Positions 12,901 through 25,400 of a stretch of 64,000 nt of DNA are shown piece by piece (within the stretch, counting starts at the first letter, position 1; the number at the start of each line of letters is the position of its first letter). The notes beneath the pieces were generated by a model that was not told the DNA's origin, made no database searches, and worked only from the letters and a program-made list of their open reading frames with translations. A program made the translations under genes and the position numbers. The DNA is taken from positions 159,173,465-159,237,464 of the forward strand of contig CP136068.1 in the NCBI GenBank assembly GCA_032622095.1, given 5' to 3'. This DNA comes from Siphonodentalium dalli. Lineage: Eukaryota; Mollusca; Scaphopoda; Gadilida; Siphonodentaliidae.

Positions 12901-15900
12901 TGAATACCCATTCACGCCTAAATTTGCAAACAATCCATATATAACATATACACAGTGTGTACACTTTGTTAGTTGCCAATTAATTCTCGATATTTCAATT
13001 AGAAAACATGAGATATCGATGCAAAAATAAAGACATTATCTAGTTTGTGTTTTGAGGAATCTACTTTCGGTTATCGACATGCCGGCTATTGTTTTGGCTG
13101 TTCTGTCAACCGTGCGTGCCAGCCGATCGTCGTTTTTCGGGCGGTTCCGATTTCTTCCGAATATAATTCCATGACCTCCACGCGATGATTCGCGCCGAAA
13201 ATGTGGTTATATCTGAGAAGATTTCTTACTCTGACCGCAGTTTTCAACAATTTAATACGGGGCGAATACCGCATCAATAATATGCAACCTTGGGGTTTTA
13301 TTTCTAGTTTTTTATGACCTATCTTATGGTATATCGGATACAGTTCTGTCTGACATGAAATATATACCCACCGGGAGTGAAGCTAATGACTTTAAGGCTT
13401 GACAGCATATATGTTGTGTTGAAACGACTAGGGTTTTTCATAGTCGAATTATCGACAGTCAAAAATCGAGTCAAAGTTGACTAATCGACAACCCCCATTC
13501 ACATGGAAAACTTCCATTATCTATTTATAAAATGCCCATCGAACCACAGCTTTCTTAAATCTGTACCACAGAATACACCCGAGGGGCGTTAATGACACTT
13601 CGTGATACCATATCCGGACACATTAGTCCATACTCAAACTGAATTAATTACACACATACTAGTAGTGATTATAGTGACAGAGAATACGCAATAAACGTTA
13701 ATGGTTACACGTGTTCAATGGACCCGGGTAATATGACCACGGATACCCTCTTGCCACGCCCCTTACTCGGACGGTGACACTTGATTTCCATGTTTTAAAG
13801 ACATTGATGAATACGGCAAAACGCAATTTCATAATGAAGGGACGTGTTGTGACGGGGTTCATGACTATATGTGTATATTTATGTCGAACCAGATATAATG
13901 AACGCTGTGACCTCTGACCAAGCATCTGTCTGACGTTGATACATGATTTCTTTTCTTTTTTTGTTGAAGCTATCGACGAATGTGACAGCATCCAATGTCA
14001 GAATGGAGCGACGTGTGTGTACGACCACGAGTATGGTGACCACTGGTGCGACTGTCTTCCAGGGTACAGGGGTTTTAAATGTCGAATAAGTAAGTGCTAT
14101 TCTTTAGTTGATCTGGATACAATGAGTGGATACCTCCATCCCCACCCTATTCTGAATGTTACGCATAGATGAATCTAGCATCTCGCCACCCGGATATAAT
14201 GGCATCGGATGAGACCCTCTCGCCACGCCCCTAATCCGACGGTGACACTAAATTCTTGATTTCACTTGATGTAGCAGCAACACATGTCAAGATGGAGGGG
14301 CGTATAGTGAGGAGGTTAATGGTTACACGTGTTCATGTCGACTCGGATATAATAAACGCGGAGACCAGACCCGCTGGCCACAAGTTCAAGTTCAAGTTCA
14401 AAAGCTTTATTTATAAAGTCAGGCATTTTAAATTACAAACAATGAGCATTAAGCTCTTAACTGACTTGTAAAACAATGAATATGTACATAAACAGTAACG
14501 TGAATAAAACACAACCCATCTGAAAAATAAAGTACATGTATATCAGGTAAAACATTGTAAAAGACGAATAAAATCACTGAGGACAGGTAGCCCTGACTCG
14601 AACAAAAGCGTAAGACACAAATGTGTATATTCATATACGGCACAGTAATGTGCACAACGAGTCCATATTTCATTCCTGGATAACACGTTTTGTTCCATTC
14701 AGAGATACCAGACCAGAGAGTGAGGATTAAAATACAAAACATATACATATAATTAGGATATCCTACAGGCACTGCATTTACATTTAAAACCATTCCAGGT
14801 TTCTAACATACATTCAAAGTCTTCCACGCCCCTATTCGGACGATGACACTTGATATCCCATGTAATTATAATCGCGGAGACCCTCTGGCCACGCCCCTAT
14901 TCGGACGATGACACTTGATATCCCATGTAATTATAATCGCGGAGACCCTCTGGCCACGCCCCTATTCGGACGATGACACTTGATATCCCATGTAATTATA
15001 ATCGCGGAGACCCTCTGGCCACGCCCCTATTCGGACGATGACACTTGATATCCCATGTAATTATAATCACGGAGACCCTCTGGCCACGCCCCTATTCGGA
15101 CGATGACACTTGATATCCCATGTAAATATAATCGCGGAGACCCTCTGGACACGCCCCTATTCGGACGATGACACTTGATACCGCCGTTTGTCTTGCAGAT
15201 ATCAATGATTGTGGCACCTCGCCATGTGAGAATGGAGGGACGTGCACTGACATGGTTAATGATTACAGGTGTACATGTCAACCCGGGTACTCGGGTGATT
15301 GGTGTCAAATAGGTAAGGGCTTTCATTATTCGATCCAGATATACTGAAACAGAGACCATCGAGCCACGTATCTGTCTGAAATAAATATAAATGGCGTAAA
15401 CTATTCTACGTACAGTCTGTTTTTGCGACAATTCTGGAGTTTTGCGACGGTTCTCACACTGAAAAAAAAAACTTAGTCAAAAGTAACTAAGTTACCTTAG
15501 TCAGAACCCCCGTCTCAAAACTAACTAACTTAGCTTAGTCAGAAATGACTAAGGTTGCCCTTAGTCATTTCTGACTAAGGCCTTAGTCAGAAATGACTAA
15601 GGCCTTAGTCAGAAATAAATAAGCCCTTAGTCAGAAATGACTAAGGCCTTAGTCGGAAATGACTAAGGCCTTAGTCAGAAATGACTAAGGCTTGACTAAG
15701 TCATCACTGTATCCAGATAGTACATTTAATTGGGCCTAATTATTGGGGGTATCATAGCCCTGCAGCCTCAGCTGAACATCGCAACTGCAGATTAAAATAA
15801 CTGAAAATAATGACTTACAGGTATCAACATAAATTTTATTAACTATTGAAACAATTAGACAATATAAACAATGTTTTATCTTGAAAGAAAATTATTCATC

Positions 15901-18900
15901 ACAGAATACTAGTATGCATTGAATATACATTCAATATCTGACCAGTCGATAATTGTTTCAAATTGAAACAAAAATTTATGCTTACATTAAAATGATAACG
16001 AACGACCAACATAGAAGATTAAATCGGAGGAAATGAAGAGTTTTTTTAGAAGAAAAATTATATGATAAATATCTTCACCACTATGTGTGGAACTGAGCAC
16101 TTGTATCAAGCCACGGTGGGGTTTCCGACACACATCGTGACTTGCCTTCAGACTCGTCACAATAATTTCAGGAACACCGCCTTGGCTTGATACAAGCGTG
16201 CATATCCACACAGGCATAGCACTTGGTGAATACCTCTATTTAACAAATGAATGTGTTTTCAGAAATGCATGCAATTATGAACGCTTTGTTGCGGTCACAT
16301 TTTGAGTGAATCGCGGAAACAAACCTCGCAACATTTGATTTAAATGTCACAATTTTGAGCGCAAAGTGTCACCATATTAAGCGCAAAATATTGCAATAAT
16401 ATCACAAGCGACATGCTTATAAGTGTTTCCACTTGCCAAAATAGCATGCTTAATACACCACTTCTTTTGACTGGTACTGTACTACTGTATATATCAACAA
16501 CAGCTACCGGTATTTGGGATTGGTCCCTTCAGGACAACAGCAGATCCAATAAACATGTAACTGTGCGCAATGACTTGGCGACAATTTTCCATGAAATATC
16601 AGTGAATCAGCCGAAGATAGTTTGATAAGAACATCCAACCAATAACAGTGTACTCCTGGTAAATTGTCGTGATGCCGGTAACTTGACGATAACATGGCGA
16701 ATAATGACAATGTCTCATATCCACACATTTCAATGAACAATGATGAACACAGATGAATTGGTCGGGGTCATTGTAAAGTTGGAATTGTAGATACATGTAT
16801 GTATGTGATCATCCATCACTACACGGCATCAGTTTCATTGTTTTTTTGTGTTTTGTTGACGTTGGAGCTATGTGAATTACACTGGTGCGCACGCCGCATA
16901 TCCTCTCTTGTAATTGTACATGCATGTCAATGTGCTCGGAAAGAATCAGATTCTGAACAAGTACCGTACTGTCAACTGCATTTTCACCATTCTAATATTA
17001 ACAGCTGCTCGTTGAGTCGTTGTTATTATTGTCACTATTGCTTGACATCGAAGCTTCAGCCTTGTGTTCATCTGAATGAAGTCAGACCTTTGATTCTATT
17101 GAATAGATCATGTCATGATTCATCGATTAATTGGCATGCATCACTGCTCTCGATGAATTTAGTGGAAATTGTCGATGATTAATAAGCCTTTTTTCGCAGA
17201 ATTTAAACTTGTGCGGTTATCAAAGGAGTTCACCGAAATCAGACCGTCTTTAACAACTGTCCGCAATCGAACAGGTAACAGTCTCGATCACCAAACCAAG
17301 CCGGAATGAACTTCAACTTGGGGTAGTCGTCCACAATGCCACAGCGAAAATTTTTCACCACACATTATGTACTGACTACTGTGCAGTATTGTGTACGGTA
17401 CATGTAACCTTGAAGGAGTCATCAGGCACAAATCTAATTTTGGCAGCAAATATTTCAGGCGCCGTTCTTTCACATGTAGAATAAAGATTCAAGCTACATG
17501 TATTATTGACAAATTGTCCACTTGTTGAAAGCAGCTGAATAATAAATTAGTTCAAGTTCAACAATACACGAGTCACGATTAACGGTTTCGCAGATTATTT
17601 TCCTAACTTCTCTTTTATCCTGGTTTTATCCGCTCTCCAAATACGCCATGGTTGTTATTTATGTAATATGTCGTCTCTTTTAGTTCTTTCGACGCCAATA
17701 TCACGTCTAAATTACTCTGATTTTAGTGATTTTTCCGAATTAAAAATGTCAGCAAACCATAATGGTTGGCGATTATCGCAATACGATAGGGGAACACTTT
17801 TACGTTCGTACTCATATTTCACCAATTTTTGTACCTGGGTTGCCTGTCCTGAGTTTCACGTCAAAATGGCCAATTTGATTTTATTTGTCGTTGTATACAT
17901 ATTTATCACCCCATTTATTATTAAAGAAGCTAAAGATGACATGTTTAAAATGTTTGAAGGCTTTGAAGCATGAATTTGGCGATAAGTAGTTTTCAGAGTA
18001 CGTTATACTTGCGATAGTTACGTTACGCACACAATGTTCCCCTATCGTATTGCGATAATGGCGTGACAATAATTTGCGTTAAATTTACGTACTCGTCCAT
18101 AGACGTACCGACCCGATTAACACAGGATGAATGCGATATTATATACATATTAAATGTCAGCAGAGTAAGATTCAGTCATACTGTATGGAGTCATTGCCGT
18201 ATATAATATGTCGCCGATAAGTATACTGTTGAGTTTTGACGGCATGACTGAATCAAGAAAATATTAACCTTAGTAACTAAGGTGTGACTAAGGTCACACT
18301 TAGTTACTTTTGGCTACGTTAGTCAAAAATAACTAAGTTACGGGTTGACTAAGGCTATGACTAAGTTTTTTTTTTCAGTGCAGTGGTCTGCGACGATTAT
18401 CAGTGGTTTGATCATATTCTGATCAGCTACGTTAGAAACTTTTCAATCGAAACCTCCCAAATAAAATGATAAATTAAGTTTTCATTTTGCGATTACTTCT
18501 AAGAACCTGTAATTATAATTGCTTAAATATGCCCCATTCGATTTGAAACTGTAAATCTACTAAAAATGTTCAGGTTTTCCAAACCGAATATGTTTATTCA
18601 AATTAATCACACCTACCTTTTGTTTTGCCACCTCTCTGGTCGACAATGATGCTTTCTGGCTAAAGCGATGTTTTATTCGAGATGATCCTATGTTTATGTA
18701 GGATAGAACGAGAATGAACAGAGATGCATGCCAAATAATGCATTTATGTTGTAATGTGGTTAAGGACTGACAGCATAATATGTAGTGTTGAAACGACTAG
18801 GGTTTTTCATATTCGAATTATCGACAGTCAAAATTCGAGTCAAAGTCGACTTATCGACAACCCATTCCCATGGAAAACTTCCAATTTACTATGTTGCTAT

Positions 18901-19417
18901 TGAGTACTGTAAAATCACTGCGATATAACGGCAGTTTCCATTTTTCATGGGTGTTGCGATCGGAAGACGGAAACTGGTGGCCGGTGCTACAAACCTGTTG
19001 CCGGTGCTATTAATACATGTACATTTGTATCCATCCAGCTAATTAATACACAGTGTCTTGGCTAAGTTGGCTTCAATGGGTTTCATTGTGTATAGGTTTC
19101 TCGTTTAACATTGTATTATGACACTTCATCATTCCATATCCGGACACATTAGTCCATACTCATACTGAATTAATTACACACATACTTGTAGTGACTATAG
19201 TGACAGAGAAAACGCAATAAACGTTTTGGTATAATTATTGTATTCAATTAAACTGACGTGACGCGACACACATTGAATGAAAATCAAAGGATTCGAGGTG
19301 CGGCTGCTCATATAGTTATCTTTGATCGGACATCGTGGAACGATGTATAGATAGATAGATAGATAGTTTATTGGTCAGAATGCTATTCAGATTAAACAAT
19401 GTTACAAATATAGATAT

Positions 19418-19466
<49 letters not shown>

Positions 19467-22400
19467 CATCCTGCCAGGATTGACATGGCCTTTGTTTGGA
19501 ACCGACAGTTATATTATATATACACAATAATATATATCGAGAGATGCAGGCACCCGCTTAACCGAATTGAATTTTATAAGAACAATGGTTATAGAATGAA
19601 GTGGTTATAATATGAAGTGGTTATAATATAAAGTTTTCTATGGACGTGGTTGTCGACATGAATTATTGTTTGAATGTTGTACATTATGGATATTTGAGGC
19701 TCACAATTTTGACAGTCGAAATCCGGCACGACCCCTTAAACTTAAAGCGACATGTCGGATCCCGCTTGACACCAGACACGTTTATTGGTCTTCGAGATAT
19801 ATACACATACGCATAGCGCGTGTCAGTTAGTTAGGTACAATCTGGACAGTAGGGATTATCACATGCCACCTCATTGGGATAGGATTCCGTGAAGTTCTCA
19901 CTAATAATTTTCTTAAAGGTACACTTATTTCCTTGTTCCCTAAGATTACTATCCAGGTCATTCCAGATGCGCGGATAATTGAAATGTGGTAGGGTTTCGA
20001 TTGTCTTGTTGCGCGGCGTTTCATAAACCAGTGTTCCCTTCTGGCGGGTTACTCGTTTTGTGTTATCTTCCTGCTTTGTGAAGAATGTATTAAATGATAT
20101 TGGGGTACAGGCAAATTTCCAGTCGCGCACGAACGATGTTATTTGTAATATGTAGAGATGAGCTATCTTGAGAATCTTGGATTCGCGGAAAAGAGGGTTG
20201 GTATGGGAGTTGTATTTTGCGTTATTTATAATGCGAATTGATTTGTTCTGCATAAGAAATAACCGATTTAACTGGCTGCTATGGCCCCATATATGTATAT
20301 ATATATGTATATGTCGGTTGAATCAGAGAAACAGGCTTTCGAACTGGCAATGGACGCGAAAAGGACACGCCCACTCGCATAAAGTGAATGTGTTAACAAG
20401 TATCCCTACATGTGTACCTGTCCACTCTCCTTTCATTTTGTGAAACACCCATGATGTGCTTCTCGAAAGAACACAACGTTTAGCCAAAGAGGCAGCCTTG
20501 TATGTCATAGAGGTGATCTTGTCAGCCAGAGGCAGCAAATCAAATTGTAGGTCACGTAGGTGTGAATATAATTATATCAAACATATGATCCCATTTATAG
20601 GTTTTAATGATCACCATCAGGTACCATACCAGTAGGCTCTCAAGATCAAAACATCATCTAACTAGTACGATAAATGTCAACTTTATACTTTCATTACAGC
20701 ATAGCTGTAATTATTAAAAGTGTTATCAGAGGAATATGTCTATGGAGTTTTCAGACGAGTCTGTTGTGTTGGTCCGTATGTTGTGTTGATCCGATCTGTT
20801 GTCTGCATTAAGCCGTTAACCACACAATGGCGTACGTTGCGTTATAACGTAGAGCTTCCAATTAATAATTGGAGCTAACAAGTTCGAAATTGGAATAAAT
20901 GCAATATTGCATTCAAATCAATCTACCGGTATCTGTAATAAATTATTTGCACAATATTGTCAAACATGTCAAATCAAAATAACTAAAACTAGACACTGAC
21001 ATGAATACAATTTGATTTTCCTTCGCTTCGAAGACACCGCCATCTTGTATCGATTGAAAACAAGAAACGTCATGATGAGTATCATATAAGGTATGCGTTT
21101 TGCTTTAAGTTAAAATATTGATATTAAAATATCTCCATTGAGTGAGCAACTGGTCAAACGGACGTTCTTGCGGATGAAGATGGATAACTCTAAAATCAAG
21201 TGGTAATAATAACCGTCCATTTGGCCACATGTGTTTGGGCCAATTATTAATGCAGATCTCGGGAAATAATAAACTTCAAAAATCGATATATGATCACTCT
21301 GAGCTTTGATGGGTGGGTTCCTCGACTGGAATCAAATATATTTTACACCCGAAGCAAAAGAAATAGTAATTTAGGAGCGTCTGATCGTATTGAGGACCTT
21401 TAACATATGTATCGCATGTGTCTGAACGCATTGGTGGTATTGCCTGTAGTCAAATTTCAACACAATACACGCAACGGACTCGTATGAACGCTACTTTATG
21501 CTGATTTGGAATTTCATTTGAATGTTATTTAATTCTGTTTACCATGGGTGATTATGATGGCTCCACTGCTAAATTTGGACACATTTGATGTCATTTATTG
21601 TCTATCGAAAAACCGAACACAACCAATCACAAATAAGAGGAAATACAACAAATCGTCAGTGGGCTTCTAAAAGGTCGTACCTGCCATTTTGGAGCGAAAC
21701 GATTTATTGCATTTTCGGAATCTACGGGTTCGATTACATACCCGGTAAGTTCCTGAGATAACTTGACAATATTTTAAGTATAAATGCAATTTGTTTTATG
21801 TGTTTTAGGGAAATTTGTGTTCTAAAATGTCGTATCTGGGTTCTCCATGAAATTATTTGTTAATTTATTAATGTCGTATATTTTATATTCAAAAACGTTC
21901 CTGATAGGATAATTCTGATGGGATTGTTTTGAAGACGAATGGCGTGAGGGCGTATCGGCCTTATCATGAGTGACAGAGTCTAACGAAGATGCGGCAATCA
22001 TCAACATCATTAACTTGTTGTATAGACTATAGACAATATTTCTATTTTTTATTTTAAGAGTGCTGTGCATGTATACCATCATAAAATCATTTGTTCTCAT
22101 CAACTAGAAGATAATTGAATATGAAAGTGTATCTATTATAACAACCGTGAATTAAAGTGTTATTATGCAACATTGTAATACGACCCTGCCTAACTATGCT
22201 TAAAAGCCATGTCCTGATTGGCCAGTGGCCCGAGTTACCATGGCTATCTCGTTCCAGTTTTGTGGTACAATTCTACTTTTTCCAATTGTACCACGAAAAA
22301 AATCGGTTTATTCAGATCGACGCACGCGACTTTTCCCGTCTTTTCTAACTCCGCGCAAACGGGGCATCAACGGAGTACACCCGCACCCGTAACCCTTTGA

Positions 22401-25400
22401 ATTTTGCTACATCTTGACAATCTTGCGAATTTTCTAGCGATTTGTCGCTTGAAACCAGTTTGGTTGACAATGAATATGGTCCAAATGATGTTATGGTATA
22501 TTGATATATGTTACGACCAAAGAAAGTTACTTAATAAGTATATTAAATGACAAAATAAATCCATGGGGCCGGGCTGTGCATCTCGATCATATTCGTCGAT
22601 TCGATATTTCGGAATCAAGTTGAAAATGAAAGCGTTTGTTCACCAGTACAGAAGGGGGATAAGATAATTTAGATCGCTTTGTGTAAGGAAAATGGTCCAT
22701 AGTCGATGATCATATTCATGTTGTCCCAACAACGTTCAACACAGAAATGACCGCAATTCGTATTTCCTGTACAATTTAAATGAAAGGCACGGGCGCCGCT
22801 GAAAACACATCGTTTTTTAGCCAATCACAACGATTATTTTCTAGAAGAGGTGCCTCGAAAAGTCAATGGGGGAATTTCATAACAAGACAAGATTACCGGA
22901 GTATTCCATGCAAATAAATCGAGTACGCCCAATACGAATTACACCACGAAATGTTTTCTCACCTGAGACCGAAAAAGCGCAGTATTTCGTTGACTATTCA
23001 GTCGAATTGTGACCATAAACTTTCAGTCGTATTACAAAAGAAATAAATACACGGTGTATCGGTGTGTATGGTCAAGTTGTACCACAAAAAACTGATTGTA
23101 GGACTCCGCTGCAGTTTTTTGTGGTACAACTTGACCATACACACCGATACACCGTGTATTTATTTCTTAAATATTCACAGATAACAATTATAGTTCCAGA
23201 GATGAATAGTTTTTACGACCTTTTAGAAGCTCACCGACGAGATAAAAGTCGATTTGCACTAATACAGATAGTTATGTTTAAGTATACAATGTAGCCTCTT
23301 GTGAATTGTGGTGTAGTTCGGGTCACTAATAAGATATTTAATCACATATGGTATACAGATAACGAGCTTACCCACATGTACTGGTAGTATAAAGGCTAGC
23401 GCTTAACCTACTACTACATGTACCTGTAAGTGATAATGTACTATGACATATATTCCATCGCTGTGCTAATTACAGTGTACATTAACACAACTGAATGATA
23501 TCGGTAGATGTACTGTCAGTACATGTACATATACCGATATCATGCAGTTGTGTTTACTAGCGGTAAGGTGCATGATTGCCAGTTAAGGTTTTAATAGTTC
23601 TTTATTGTGGTTTAAATTAATATGCGTCATGATATTAACTGTTATCTTTCTGGTGAACAGCCTTTAATATCCATGAACAATAACCTGCGAAGTTCGCACT
23701 TAATAATAACAAAAATAATATCTCAAATTAATGCATAGAAAATATAATTACATGTTACCGATATAACCACCAACTTAAAATTAATTTATGAATCAGTTAA
23801 TATTATAATTTTTATATCCATATTGGCAGCACACAATTTTACGTGTAAATTATATTCAGCGATTCTCACTGCAGTGATCGTTGTCGATTCTTTATCGTTA
23901 TCGGATAATTTACCATTCCGCGCTGCATGATCATTCTTCGACAGAATATAAGCTGTTCGCAAATAACAACGATTGTATGCAGAACATAAACATTATTATT
24001 TTAGAAAGAAGATAATATAATTTATGATGCAAGATTTACGGCTTCGGGTCATGTTTAACACCGCCGATCGATCCACTGCTGCGTTGAACATAAACCCTGT
24101 GTTATTAATTTCACACAATGTTAAAACTGTATCAACCGATAATAACATACTAGCATAGTAGTTAACAAAAACGTTCCGTTTTATAATAATCATCAGCTCT
24201 TCTTTAACATTTTTATAATTTTACCCATACAGAGCCCCAGACAAACATGAGCAGACGACACTCTTCTATATGCTTCTATATATGTGTGGGGCTCCCTGCA
24301 GGGTAATGGATGTTTTTTATTTCATGTCCTAAAATTTGTAAGAAACATTATTTAAAAAAAAAGATAAAAAATTGTTAGGCCAATGCATTCTCTTATATAT
24401 GCGAGGCGACCTATGGTCGACTCGCATATATAAGAGAATGCATTGGCACAGGGTAAAAAAAATCCCGACTTATGACTCAAATTTCTGAGCTTCTTTTTGT
24501 TGAATTTCTCAATACAGGCAAAACAACAATGAGTGCATCAAGCATGGCCACAACTAGCACTGGAACCACGACGACAACAACAACAGCAGCAGCAACAACA
24601 ACCGTAACATCAACTATCACCATTACGACAACTACAACGACTACCACCACATGGACAACAAGCACCAATACTAGTGCTACGTCAACCACTGCAAGCAAGG
24701 TAACAACAACTACACCTACTACCAGTACAACAGCCACAACGACGATGATAACAACCACCAATACAAACACTACCAGCAGTACAACGTCACCCACTGCAAG
24801 AACGACAACCACAGGCAAAACAACAACGTCCACCACTGTCACCAGTACAACAAACTTGAACAGTATGTTATCACTAAAATCTTATATATTAACGCTCTTT
24901 GAAATCTCACACTAGCTTCAGAGAATGGCCGGAACTCGGAACCATTCACAATGATCCATCTTGTAAAAGTTATGTAACATCCGCATTCCAACTGTACAAT
25001 TGGTCATATATTGGCAGATTTGATTCCCAATACTATACAACAAATACAAGTTATGAAATAGCACACATCCGATATGTATCCATTTAAAGATCACTACACG
25101 CACCTGACTTAATTGCGACGTCACGGAACGAATACGTCATACGGGAACCCAATAGTCGTGGCGTGTGTTCGTACCGTGTGGACTTCAGACCAACGGGAAC
25201 CATCCGGAGGTATGATGCACGGTTGGGCTCTGTTATGTACAGACAATATGTGTTTCTTAAATCATTCTTCTGTACTGCACGAACATGCATATTGTGCGGG
25301 TGTAACCAAATGTATGTACTCTGGGATTATTTTATGATAGCATATAACCTAATTGTTTATGTATGGCATGCATTTTCACTTTTAAATGGATTTTAAATGT

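Larger units (their letters stand above)
9740..13395. mobile_element. 3.65-kb insertion flanked by TTAA
   Basis: The sequence ending TGTGGTTAA (9739) and the sequence resuming TTAAGGCTTGACAGC (13392) are contiguous in the second copy of the same spacer (18765-18785, TGTGGTTAAGGACTGACAGC). The insert therefore begins after one TTAA and ends before another. A TTAA target duplication is the hallmark of piggyBac-type transposition. The ends share only a short AGT start on opposite strands, and no transposase is recognised. The insert contains the palindrome field at 10540-12420. Confidence 0.55.
9480..13690. repeat. EGF-cluster spacer, copy 1 (interrupted)
   Basis: 9480-9739 plus 13392-13690 form one spacer: ATGCCCCATTCGATTTGAAA, the TATGTAGGATAGAACGAGAA region, then GTTGAAACGACTAGGGTTTT and CGCAATAAACGTT. 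The same order occurs at 18513-19230. The copy here is interrupted by the 3.65-kb insert. It joins two EGF clusters (8.5-9.5 kb and 13.7-14.4 kb). Confidence 0.75.
20261..24199. other. Intron sequence, mostly unassigned
   Basis: No exon-like domain found. Apart from the hairpins at 23039-23167 and 23480-23560, the stretch looks unique. Reading frames are short and unrelated to known families. Confidence 0.45.

Noticed and set aside
16799-17182. 127-residue plus-strand frame with a hydrophobic start
   Set aside because: It lies inside the CACTG-ended transposon, has no domain, and has many cysteines without pattern. Likely chance.
25080-25400. Open stretch with protein-like composition ([20 protein letters not shown])
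   Set aside because: No family recognised, stops upstream in frame, and no acceptor/donor pair of matching phase. Kept only as a note in the intron entry.
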